DNA of 64,000 nt from Rutidosis leptorrhynchoides (taxonomy: Eukaryota; Streptophyta; Magnoliopsida; Asterales; Asteraceae), in the NCBI RefSeq assembly GCF_046630445.1, contig NC_092335.1, forward strand, positions 631,034,001 through 631,098,000, read 5' to 3'. Positions 10,641 through 22,106 of the stretch are shown piece by piece; position 1 is the first letter of the stretch, and the number at the start of each line of letters is the position of its first letter. The notes beneath the pieces are model-generated. The model worked only from the letters and a program-made list of their open reading frames with translations, did not search any database and was not told where the DNA came from. Made by a program: the position numbers and the translations under genes.

Positions 10641-11424
10641 AGGTCTTTAGGGTTACGAAAAACAACTTTTCCCTACCAGTTTTTGCAGCAGAGAACACCT
10701 AAAAACACCAAAAATCTTCAATCAAATCACCATTCTTTCAAGATTCAAGTCAAGATCAAGGTTCAAAGCATCATGCAAACATCAAGGATTTCATTGATTC
10801 TCACCACCATCATGCTTGGCTAGTAATCTAATCTTTATCCTTTCCATGAACAATTGAGTTATGTATGATTTCATTCAAGATTATGTGATTTGTGATGTTT
10901 AATACTTTTGAATTATAATGTTATGAATCAAGTTGATTGTTGATTAATGCAAGTTCTATACTTTGTTATTGCAAGTTAGATTATTGTGATTTAACAGTGT
11001 GTTCTTGATCCAACTTAGTGTTAATTAGATTAGGGATAAAGACACTTTGTCTAGATTGCATAGTTTAATCTCAAGATAATAGAATTAATGAACTTAAGAA
11101 GTCTTGTCTATGAGATTTGATCAACAATTGATAAATATAATGCTTGTTTGAATGAATGCATGCTAAATTGGGATTGTGAAAGGATAAAGGCTTTAATCTC
11201 ATTGTTTACATTTCAATCTTTTCAATTGCACTTTTGTTTAAGTTTAAATTTAAGTAGTAATCAATCTAAGTAGTTTTATAGTTAAGTTAGTTAATCACAA
11301 ACAACAAACTCTGGAAATTGCTTGCTTGTTGACCATAACTTCCCGTGGAACGAATCCTGCTTACCCTAGCTAAGTTAGAGTAATTAGGCTATTTTTGATT
11401 GACCCTTCGACATCGATCAAATTT

Positions 11425-11442
11425 TGGCGCCGCTGCCGGGGA
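11425..11442 (+). other. Primer-binding site, tRNA-Asp type
   Basis: TGGCGCCGCTGCCGGGGA lies 5 nt after the LTR end. It is complementary to the 3' end of plant tRNA-Asp with one mismatch to the usual TGGCGCCGTTGCCGGGGA, as I recall it. All three Athila-type sets here carry the same variant. Confidence 0.85.
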
Positions 11443-11609
11443 GGTGTGCGCTTGATTTGCAAGCTCTTATTTATTTGCTTTCTTGTTAAACCATAAAAAC
11501 CATAAAAATCATAAAACCAATCAAAATCTAAAAATATTGTTTTGTTTATTCTTATTTTTGTCAGTTTTACGCTCGGTGTTCTTGTTTTTGTTGCATTTCA
11601 GGTTAGTGT

Positions 11610-14600
11610 ATGCAAACTCGGAGGTTGGGAGACAAAAATCTTAAACCTTTAGACCCGAAAATCGAGAAATCAGCAAAAGCTAATCGAAAAGCTTCAAGAA
11701 TCCATAAAGGTTCAACTGTGGCTTCAGCATCAAGTCAAGCACAGTTAGAGTCACATACGATTGTTCCACCAAACTCTCCTAAGTCAGATTCCGATACTGA
11801 AGAGGAAGTTTTTGAGCAACGAGACGATATGGTTGACCGACCAAGAGGAGTAGACACCTACTACCAACCGGGTGATTTCGAGGATCATTCACCCATTGTT
11901 TATCCTGCACAGGCAGGAGGAAACAACCGACGGTTTGAGGTCCGACCTCAACTTATTTCAATCTTGCCAACCTACCGAGGTATGGCTAATGAGGAACCAT
12001 ACGAACACATTACGGAGTTTAACGAGATTTGTGCTACTAATCAGGTAAACGGTTTCACTGATGATGAGGTACGTCTCCGATTATTTCCTTACTCACTTAA
12101 GGAAAAGGCAAAAAGATGGTTTCTCTCCTTGCCCGCCCGTAGTATTAATACTTGGGCGGAAATGAAAAAACGGTTTTTAGAAGAGTTCTATCCCATAAGT
12201 AAAACTTCAGATATGCGTACGCAAATTAAATCCTTTAAACAGTTACCAGGTGAATTATTTCATGAAGCGTATGAACGTCTGAAGGAGTTACTTAGGGCTT
12301 GTCCACATCATGAGATACCTAGGTGGGAATTGGTTAAAGTTTTCTATGATAGTCTAGATTCCCAAAACAGGCAGTTTCTTTTGGCCGCTAGTGGGGGGGC
12401 ATTTTTAACTCGACCTAGTGAGGAAGAGTGGACCTTCTTTGAACAGTTAAGCAAGGGTTCAAAGACCCAAGCTTTGGTTAGTCGTAAGCAACCTAGTACA
12501 TCCCGAGTAAACCATGTTTCCGACTCGGGAAGTTCATCTAGGAATTTAGAGCAAGAATTGGATGACTTAAAAATGCTTATATTTAACAGCCCAAACCAGG
12601 GTCTTGCTTGTAATGTTTCGCAGGTACAGGAAGTGTGTGAGATTTGTGGAGATCCTTCTCATTATGCATACGGATGCAGAAATGGGATCCCACCGGTAAA
12701 TCAACAACTGGTGGAAGAACAAGTTAATGAGGTTCAGGGAAGGCAGTTTGATCCATACTCTAACACATATAACCCAGGTTGGAGAAATCATCCAAATTTT
12801 AGTTGGAGTAATAACAACGCGCTGAATGCTAATCAAGGGAACCAATTTAGACCACCGAACAACTTCCAAAATCAGGGTAATTTTCAGAATCAAGGCAACT
12901 ACCAATGAAACTATCAAAATCCTTACCCTAACAACCGAAACCAAAACAATTACCAAAGTCAGAGCCAAAACCAAAACCACAACCAAAACCAAACTAGTAC
13001 TTCATCCAACCAACCACCTAACTCAGATACTAAGATGGATGCGTTCATATCCGAAATGCGGAAGATGATAGAGGTGCAAAATAAGTCGATTGGTGCGTTG
13101 GCCAAGGAAATAGGTAATGTTGCGGAAAGTAAGGGTAATCGGGAACCAGGAACCATTCCAAGCTATACGGTTTTGAATCCAAATCACAAAGAGCAAGGAA
13201 AAGGTCATAGTGTTAATATGATAGGTACCTTGAGAAGCGGGAAAAAGTATGATAATAAAGTTGGTGAAACAGAGGTAAAGCAACCGGAAGCAAGTAAGTC
13301 TCCAATTGTTCTTGACGAGGAGGAGGTAAGTGAAATTGATAATAATGGGGAGGGGGTGAAATTGACCGAACCTACCGTTACTAAGACCGAGATAATGGAG
13401 ACGGAATCAAAAACCGTCCCATTTCCTAAGGCCCTAGAGTCCCCGAATCAATTCCCTTATGGGAAAAAGGGACCTCAGCAAGAGGACATGTGGGAAACTT
13501 TTCAGCAGGTTAAAATAAATTTACCCCTTCTTGATGCTATTAGACAAGTTCCTTCTTATGCTAAATTTTTGAAGGACCTTTGCACTCAAAAGAGAAAGCA
13601 AAGGGCAAACTTACCTAAGAAGGTGGAGTTAACCGAGCACCTAAGTGCGGTTGTCTCGGGAACACTTCCACCTAAGTTTAAAGACCCAGGGACTCCCTTG
13701 ATAGCTGTGACCGTAGGGAATGTGAATGTTAAAAAGGCGTTATTGGACTTAGGTGCTAGCATTAATATTTTACCTTCTTGTCTATTTGACCGACTTGAAT
13801 TGGGCCTAATGAAACGAACCGATATAATTATCCAATTAGCGGACCAATCAATTAAAATGCCTAGGGGGATACTAGAGGATGTAATAGTAAAAGTGGAGGA
13901 TTTCTACTACCCGGTAGACTTTGTTGTTATGGATATTGAGCCTAGGAATAGAGATACCCAACCCACTATAATTTTGGGACGCCCGTTCTTGGCCAACATT
14001 AATGCTCACATTAATTGTAGAACGGGTGCCATGGACATATCCTTCGGTAACCGCAAGATGAGGATTAACATCTTTAATTCTCTTCGTGCACCGGATGTCC
14101 ATGAGTGTTATAGGATAGATGTGATTGATGAGTTAGTTGATAAGCATACTTCTCACCTAATAACCGACGACCCAGTAGAGATATTTTGTTTAGGTGAGGA
14201 AGAGGATGTCGAGTGTGAAGAGGTCGAAGCGGTAGAATTAGCAGTAGCAAGTACAATGGATTCTAGGTTGCCACCGTGGACTCATAAATATGAGCCACTG
14301 CCTAAATCCATTGATACTAACACGAGACCTTCACTAGAGTCACCACCGACTCTTGAGTTAAAACCCTTACCGTCTCATTTGAAATATGCGTTTTTGGGAA
14401 CTAACGGCACTTTGCCAGTTATTATTGCTTCAGATTTGACAGGTGTGCAGGAAAAGGCTTTGATGGAAGTTCTTCATAAGGTCAAAGCTGCAATAGGGTG
14501 GACAATAGCTGATTTGAAAGGGATAAGTCCTTCGGTATGTATGCACAGGATAGTCACGGATCCTGAGGTTAAACCTGCTCGCGATACACAACGCAAGTTA

Positions 14601-17600
14601 AACCCAAATATGCAGGAGGTGGTGAAAAAGGAAGTTCTTAAGTGGTTGGATGCAGGGATAATCTTCCCTATCTCTGACAGTCAGTGGGTGAGTCCCACAC
14701 AAACAGTGCCGAAGAAAGCAGGAATAACGGTGATGGAGACTGAGGAAGGTGAAAAGATCACAACTCGTCCCGTGACGGGTTGGAGGGTGTGCATTGATTA
14801 TCGGAAGCTAAACGCTGCAACTTCAAAGGATCACTTTCCTTTGCCATTTATTGATCAGATCATTGAAAAACTGTCAGGTCAGAAATTTTATTGTTTCTTG
14901 GATGGGTATTCGGGTTATAATCAAATACCTATTCATCCTAATGACCAGGAGAAAACGACTTTTACTTGTCCATATGGAACCTATGCCTTTAGGCGTATGC
15001 CTTTTGGTTTGTGTAATGCACCCGCGACTTTTCAAAGGTGTATGATGAGCATTTTTTCTGAATTAATAGGTGAGTCGTTAGAGATTTTTATGGATGACTT
15101 TTCGATTTTTGGCAAATCTTTTGAGTCATGTTTGAGTATGTTAGAAAAAGTTTTGAAAAGATGTACCGAAACCAACCTAGTTCTTAGTTGGGAAAAGAGT
15201 CACTTCATGGTTAGGGAAGTGGTGGTTTTGGGACATATTGTGTCTGAACGGGGATTTGAGGTCGATAGGGCAAAGGTTCAACTTATTTCTACTCTACCTT
15301 ACCCGACAAATGTTAAGGGGGTAAGATCGTTTTTGGGACACGCGGGTTTTTATCGTAGGTTTATCAAGGACTTTAGTGTCATTTCTAAGCCATTATGTAA
15401 TTTACTACTAAAGGACGCACCATTTGACTTTGATGACCAATGTAAAGAAGCTTTTAACACCCTTAAGCGAAAGTTGACCGAAGCACCCATCTTACAGTCA
15501 CCCGATTGGACCAAACCTTTTGAAATAATGTGCGATGCTAGTGATTATGCAGCAGGGGCTGTTTTGGGACAGAGAGTTGATAGGAAGCCGGTAGTGATTT
15601 ATTATGCTAGTAAGACGTTCTCGGATGCCCAAATCAATTACACCACCACCGAGAAAGAGTTGCTAGCAGTTGTGTTTGCCTTAGACAAGTTTAGATCGTA
15701 TTTGTGGGGGTCTAAGGTAGTTGTGTTTTCGGACCATAGTGCTTTAAGGCACTTGCTTGAGAAGAAAGAGTCTAAACCTAGATTGATTAGGTGGATATTG
15801 TTGCTACAGGAGTTTGATTTAGAAATACGGGATAAAAAGGGTGTAGAAAATGTGGTAGCTGACCATTTATCTAGGATACCCCCGCCACCATTTGACCCTA
15901 CTAAACCGATCCAGGAGAATTTCCCGGACGAATGTTTGTTTAGTGTTGTGCAGGTACCTTGGTTCGCTCATATTGTTAATTATTTGGTGACTAACAAGAT
16001 ACCGGAACATTGGAACAAGCAAAAGAGGGATTACTTTTTGTCGCAGGTTAAGCATTATATTTGGGAGGATCCGGTTCTTTATCGAATTGGACCCGACCAA
16101 ATCATTAGGAGATGCGTGGCGGAAGAGGAGCATAAGGACATTTTGGCACATTGTCATACTTTTGCATGCGGAGGACACTATGGGGTAAAGAAAACCGGGT
16201 ACAAAGTACTCGATTCAGGTTTCTTTTGGCCTTCTATTTTTAAAGATGCATTTGAATATGTCAAAAATTGTGCTAGGTGTCAAAGAATGGGGGGAATTTA
16301 TAAACGTAATGAAATGCCCATGAACCCAATTTTGGTTTGTGAGATCTTTGACGTATGGGGTATTGATTTTATGGGACCTTTTGCCCCGTCTTTTGGTTTT
16401 GAATATATTTTGGTAGCCGTGGATTATGTCTCCAAGTGGGTGGAGGCTGAGGCTACACGAACAAATGACCACAAAGTTGTCCTTAAATTTGTCAAGAAAA
16501 ACATTTTCTGTCGTCATGGTGTACCTAAGGCCATAATTAGTGATGGGGGTTCACACTTTAAGAACTCCTACTTTGCTAAACTTTTAAGGGATTATGGGGT
16601 AAATCACCGAATTGCTACGCCTTACCATCCCCAAACAAGTGGGCAAGTGGAGGTATCTAATAGGGAACTAAAAAGAATTTTGGAAAAAACCGTAAATCCT
16701 AATCGCAAAGATTGGTTTTTAAGACTAGACGATGCGCTTTGGGCTTATCGGACAGCTTTTAAAACCCCTATTGGTACTTCACCTTACCGACTTGTTTATG
16801 GAAAGGCATGTCACTTACCTGTTGAAATTGAGCATCGTGCAGAATGGGCTATTAAACAGGTGAACATGAGTTTAGATGAGGCAGGAAATGCAAGGAAGTT
16901 GGAATTGACAGCATTAGAGGAACTTAGACGTGAGGCGTATGAAAGTTCAAAGATTTACAAATAGAAAACGAAAGCTTTTCATGACAAGCAAATTAGTAGA
17001 AGGACGTTTGAAGTGGGGCAAAGTGTGTGGTTATTCAACTCCAGGTTAAAGTTGTTTGCGGGTAAGTTAAGAAGTAAGTGGAACGGTCCTTATGTGGTTA
17101 CTAAGGTTACTCCGTACGGGGCAATTGAGATTAAGGATCCAAAAGGTGGGGAGCCGTTCTTAGTTAATGGGCAACGGTTGAAGATTGCTACCGGGTTGTC
17201 ACTTGATGATGCTAAAGTAGTCGAAACAATCCGGTTTGAACCTATGCAAATGCAACAACTTAGGGTGATTAGAGTGAATGAATCGAGAAAAGGTGATAGC
17301 AAAGAAAGTGTTGACTCATGGCTTGATCAAAATGTTTCTATTAGTCATGTGCCTGATTTTGTTGAGTGGGAAGATGATGGGCGATTTGATGATGCATCCG
17401 AGGATGCGGTGTCCGAAGTTATTTCGGATGAATGTTTTGATGATCTTTATGAAGAATTACCTTTGGATGAGAGTGCACGCGGTAAACCGGTGATTCTTTA
17501 TCAAGAAGATGACCCGGGCGAGATACTATTTGAGTTAAGTATTATAGGGGTGCTACCTCACCTTGTTAGTAGCCATCGAGAGTTTAAGGTGATAGCCGAT

Positions 17601-17965
17601 TCGGGGTCTTCGATTAACATAATGTCATATGAGACGTACAAGCAACTTTTTCATGGTGAATGTTCGTTGTGTAAGTTGAAGAAATCCGATGCCGAAATCA
17701 CGCTTGGTAATAATACTACATGTAAGGCACTCGGGGTGGTTAATAAGGTTATGGTTAGTGTGAAAGGTGTTTTCATTGAGGTACCGTTCACCGTTTTCGA
17801 TATGCCAACCGATCATGATGTTCCATTGCTAGTAGGTAGGGGGTTCATTTCAACCGCGGGTGGTAAATTAGACCCGGGTGCGGGGTGCATCACTTTTGAA
17901 GGAGGAAACGGGACGTTTAGGTTTTGTAATTCAGAAAACATGCGTTTCCCTTCAGCCTATATAGT
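11610..17965 (+). pseudogene. gag-pol: Athila-1 gag-pol, interrupted by nonsense codons and by an inserted array
   Basis: One reading frame runs from ATG 11610 to the insertion at 17965, broken only by TGA 12906-12908 and TAG 16962-16964. Domains: gag about 11950-12370; zinc knuckle CEICGDPSHYAYGC (C-x2-C-x4-H-x4-C) from 12636; retropepsin with LDLGASIN (catalytic Asp at 13746) and IILGRPFL; reverse transcriptase with FMDD at 15087-15098; RNase H with MCDASD and TTTEKELL; integrase with HHCC zinc finger (about 16149-16290) and D-D-E residues in [16 protein letters not shown] and [10 protein letters not shown]. At the TAG, Athila-2 has Glu in the aligned YKxKTK, so one base change explains it. 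The frame then continues 315 residues past integrase, including a second retropepsin-like domain (17510-17930: ADSGSSINIM with Asp at 17598, and PLLVGRGF). The start is the first ATG after the leader and gives gag of normal length. Confidence 0.9.
17961..17965. repeat. 5-bp target-site duplication (left), atagt
   Basis: Identical to 35687-35691. With one copy and the array removed, the Athila-1 reading frame rejoins in frame, which confirms both boundaries. Confidence 0.95.
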
Positions 17966-19753
17966 TGATGATGTAGCGTGAGGGGTACGAAATATACTTA
18001 TTTTTATTACGAAAAGCGATACAAAATTACACAAGTTTTATTAATTTACGGATGGGATATACCTAAACCTTGCTACAACACTATAGGCAGTGTACCTAAT
18101 CGTAGAGTAGTGTAGTTTTTAGTAAGTCCGGTTCATTCCACAGGGAGCTGGTGATACTTACTATATTTTTAACTATATTTATACAAAATATATATAATTA
18201 TATAAGTAGTAATATTATTATAAAAGGGGGGTTTTACCGTTTAATGACCGGTTTGTCGATTCTATATTTTAAGCGTAAAGATAAATGACGATAATTAAAG
18301 TGCGTAAAATAATGACAATAAATAAAATGACAGTAAATAAAATTGCGAGTAATAAAATGACAGTAAATAAAGATACGATGAGAAATATAATAAAAGAATT
18401 ATGCTTATTTAAACTTCCGTAATCATGATGTTTGACGTGTTGATTTTAATTTATTACCATGGGTTAATTGTCCTTTGTCCTGGTTTATTTGATACGTCTA
18501 TCTGGTTTTTGTCCATAATAGTCCATCGGTTATAAATATAAAGTGCGAGTATCCTCGTCAAATTACCCTTATACCCGAAGTCAAATATTCCAACTGATTA
18601 AGGATTTAAACTGTGACGCAGTTATCACTTCTGTCAACAATTACACCAGTTATCACTGTATGTAATCCACCCCTGTTTTAATTAGTTTATGAATATTAAT
18701 TCATTCACTTGATCAGAATGAATAATCAATTACCCAACCCAATTGATTAATTAAATGATTATAACAGATTCCATATGAACATCACTAAATAGGACAACCA
18801 TAATCATTATTAATTATTAGGTTAATTAATTTGAAGATAGGTTCGACAGACTCCAATGAGTTGTCACTCAATTAGACAATACCCCCCATCTATTAATAGT
18901 CAATAGTTCAATTTCCACAAGTGTCGGTCTTTTGCCCAAACCTTAATTATGGTCCAAAGTTCAATAACCCCTTCTTAATATTTTAGCCCAACATCACGAT
19001 TACTTCGGCTCAAATAAGCATAATAATAACTTAGTTACGATACATTAATTTAAAAAGGAAGAACATAGCTTACAGTGGTGATTAATCGCGTAGCGTTACA
19101 CGGGCAGAGTTTCGACTTTAAAACCCGTAAAACATTTCTTACATTAACCCAACTAAACCATAACTTTATTATTAAAATTAACTTAAATTAAAATTATAAT
19201 ATAAATATATATTTCTTTACAGAAGGAAGAAAGAAAGAAAAGGTGTCCTTAAATTCATCGATTACATGGCCTTTTATATGCAAATGATTAATTTGAATTT
19301 TCACTTATGACCCCTGAACTATGCTCAATTAACAACTTTTTATTATATAATATTATTCTTATTATGAATTATTTAAATATTATATTATATTCTTGTGCAT
19401 AGTTGACTTGTACTTTCAGCTCCGTTGCGTCGAGCGTTGAAAGTTGGTTCATGCCTCGGTTCCGGATTTTCGAACGCCTTTTCGTACAATTTAATATCGT
19501 GTACTTTGCGTTTTGTGACTTGTACTCTTGTCATTTTGAGACGTTCCTCATCAATAATTTGAACCTCTTGAATTGTATCTTGTACTTTTTAGCTTTTTGG
19601 ACCTTTGTGTCTTCAAATTGTCATTTTCGCCTTTTGTCTTCGCACTTATTTAATATAAACGGATATCACTTGAAAATGGAATAATTGCAACTAAAATCTT
19701 GTCTTTCTTGGGGAATAATGCTATGAAATATATGTTCCTTTTTAGCCTTATCA
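17966..19753 (-). repeat. LTR 1 (3' end) of the gag-protease array
   Basis: TGATGATGTAGCG at the left and CCTTATCA at the right; on the minus strand TGATAAGG...CATCATCA. It is 1788 bp with no gene. Near its minus-strand 3' end (about 18080-18150) is a block, ggcagtgtacctaatcgt, also present in the Athila-2 LTR (ggcagtgtacccgatcgt), which points to common ancestry of U5. Short repeats of ataaaatgacagtaaata lie at about 18300-18375. Confidence 0.95.
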
Positions 19754-19770
19754 ATATCCCCACACTTGAG
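19754..19770 (-). other. Polypurine tract, gag-protease element copy 1
   Basis: The minus strand reads CTCAAGTGTGGGGATAT directly before the LTR start. This primes plus-strand DNA synthesis. The same AAGTGTGGGG core recurs upstream at about 21141-21154 and 21394-21406. Confidence 0.75.
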
Positions 19771-22106
19771 CGTTGCTTGTCCTCAAGCAATACAGTCTTG
19801 AAAAACACTTGAATCACTTCTTTATTCTTCACACTTTGTACATCAGTGACTTCAATACGGCGATATGAACAATGATAGTAACAATGTGGTTAAAGGTGGG
19901 TGTGTCCTTTATAGTTGCCTCGGGTTTAGGTCAACGACACTGGCAATCAAATAGCCGATTTACTTTCGGTTTCCAAAGCAAAGTGCACATTTGAAAGGCG
20001 GTTTACAGTCCCACATGACTATAAAAATTTAGATCCTTCAAAGAAATTGGATCTTTATGAAAACATTTGATCTTTTGAAAATTCATGCTAGATTTTACCC
20101 TAGACAAGTTTTATGATTTGATCCATTATCGGTGTTGCAAAATATATTTGTGGATCAATATTTTGGCTAAAACTTTTAGGTTCGTGTAATCCACTGCTAT
20201 CCCTGTATCGGAAAGCACACATCCAGTTTACTTGTTCCGTATATTACCTTTCGGTAAACTACCGTCCGGTTGTAAAGGAAAGCGATGAACAAGAAACTGT
20301 TAAGGCAATGTCCCATGACATGCAGATGATTATGGTCTTTTGACGTGTCGGATGCTAGTACTATCCTTGGTAGGACCAATAGTAAAGATCATCCTATGAT
20401 TTTTCGGTCTGGCACAAGGTCCTGTCTCCGACCATGCTATGCAACCACCGTTCTTACGGTTGACACCCGATTTGGTTCAGGTGACCTAATGAATTCCAGG
20501 TGAATTTCTTAGGATTTTACGTTCAATGGTAATGAACGCATTGAAAATGGTTTTTCAGAAAACAAATCGGTTTGTATTTTTGATCAAAATATTTTCTCGT
20601 TCATGCTCGAGTTTAGATATCATCGAATTCCATGAGTTTGAATTCTCAATCTTTAAGGTCAATCTCTAGGATTGAGTATTATCAGTCTTAAAAGCTGATT
20701 TTTAATCTTTAAGGAGATTATCCTTTTCTGGAGATCTGATTCATTAGTCTTATTAAGCTAATTTGCACGGTGCCTCCCCATTGTACGAGATAAATCCTTC
20801 TCATGGTTAGGATAAATCTGACCACTTGGCGACCCTGTTTGATGCTGAGGTCCGTGGATTTCCTGCTGATTTTAGTGATGACTTTTCTAGATTTTTCGTC
20901 AACCTACAGCTGGTCTGGACGACAACTTCATGACCTAAATCAAGAAGCGCGTGTCTTTTTCGGAAGACTTTACTTCCTTCAAATGATGGAATTGATTCAT
21001 CGTGTAGATCCATCTTTCTTTCAAAAGTATTATAGTAAATCGGGTAAAACTGATTAGTATTATCCAAAACAAAAGTACCTGCAATAATCTTGTACAAAGA
21101 TATGTGATAGATAGGTTTTAATTGAATAACTTGGTACATTCTCCCCACACTTAGTTTCTTTCTTTGCCTTTTTATTCTCCTTTATTCCATTTTAAATGAA
21201 TTCAAGCATTTTAGGTTGTTTCTCAATTTATGTCCTTTCCGAGGTAACGATAATTTCGGTATTATCACATAGTTTTCACCGTTCATAAATATGTATAAAC
21301 ATGATTTTGACTTCATTTAATTGAAAATTTTTCAAATTTTCACAAAATTTGGCAAATAAACCAAGTATAAACCTGAGAGAATTTATAACCCTTCCCCACA
21401 CTTAAGATCATGCAATGCCCTCATTGGCATGAAATCAGACTATAATTTAAATTCATGAGGGTGATTAGCGTAGAAAAGTGATTAAAACTACCGAGTTTGT
21501 AATTACAAAGCTCGTCGAATGATAGATGGCGCCTCATCGTTCATTCCTTCATTTGTTATATCATATTTGTTGTTTTGCGTCTTTTCGTCAAAATTAGTAC
21601 CTTTTGCTGAACTTTAATGACAGTCTTTGAAAGTGCATTGTTTTACCCTGTTTTGTACATAAGATAAAATACAAACATATATATATATATATTTTTTGAA
21701 GTTTGGTTTATAACCCCACTTTTCAAAAATTTATAAAGTATAATATTTTTGGCATACTTTAAATCAATAAAATTAAAAATAATGATAACAAAATTTGTCG
21801 CCCCGCCCTCGGGTAAAGTAATTTCGGCTTAATGACCTAGTCTTCAACTCACGACAAATTTTAGAAATCATTTTTTCAACTTAATGAATTAAAGTAAATT
21901 TTGTTTTTAAAAACTTAAATTAAAATGCATATTAATTTCATAAAAAAAACCTACAAAACAAAAATTCAGAATGGAGGGAGAAAACTAGTTCTTTAGTGTC
22001 TGCTACCGGAAAAGACCAATCGGATTCCATTCTCGGAACTACACGAGAACAGAACAACTAACTCCAAACAGCATTTTCTTTTTAGAATATTTGAATCTCC
22101 TCACAC
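19754..22106 (-). other. Long 3' non-coding region of gag-protease element copy 1
   Basis: About 2.35 kb between the gag stop and the LTR with no supported gene. Several blocks match the region between env and the 3' LTR of Athila-2 (47675-49446). These include cttaaaagctgat, the ccctgtttgatg(t/c)tgagg block, ctggtctgga(c/g)(t/g)acaactt, tccgacca(c/t)gctat, and cacactt(a/g)agatcatgcaa followed by ccctcatt. The order is broadly conserved. The small frames on both strands (for example 20807-21148 and 20803-21057) overlap these blocks and are not credible proteins. Confidence 0.75.

Larger units (their letters stand above)
10215..11419 (+). repeat. Athila-1 5' LTR (1205 bp)
   Basis: Starts TGATCG and ends CGATCA, a perfect 6-bp terminal inverted repeat, 5 bp before the PBS. 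Layout: repeat array (10428-10568), TATA-like box (10631), leader, then near the 3' end cttcccgtggaacgaatcc (about 11340-11358). A similar TGGAAYGA block occurs near the 3' ends of the LTRs of the gag-protease element and Athila-2 (minus strand), which suggests a conserved U5 element. Confidence 0.9.

Noticed and set aside
12567-13283. Minus-strand frames of 65-141 codons over the gag-pol junction
   Set aside because: Antisense to the Asn/Gln-rich gag tail; composition (Val/Leu runs) is explained by the sense codons.
12906-16964. Programmed stop-codon readthrough in Athila-1 gag-pol
   Set aside because: Contexts (TGA AAC, TAG AAA) do not match known efficient readthrough signals; three stops at unrelated places fit point mutation better.
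19403-19684. 93-codon plus-strand frame seen three times (also 27340 and 35336)
   Set aside because: It lies wholly within the repeated LTR and runs antisense to the element; recurrence only reflects the LTR copies.
20807-21148. 113-codon minus-strand frame (also 28744-29085)
   Set aside because: It overlaps blocks conserved with Athila-2, where the frame is not open (indels break it), so conservation is not at protein level.
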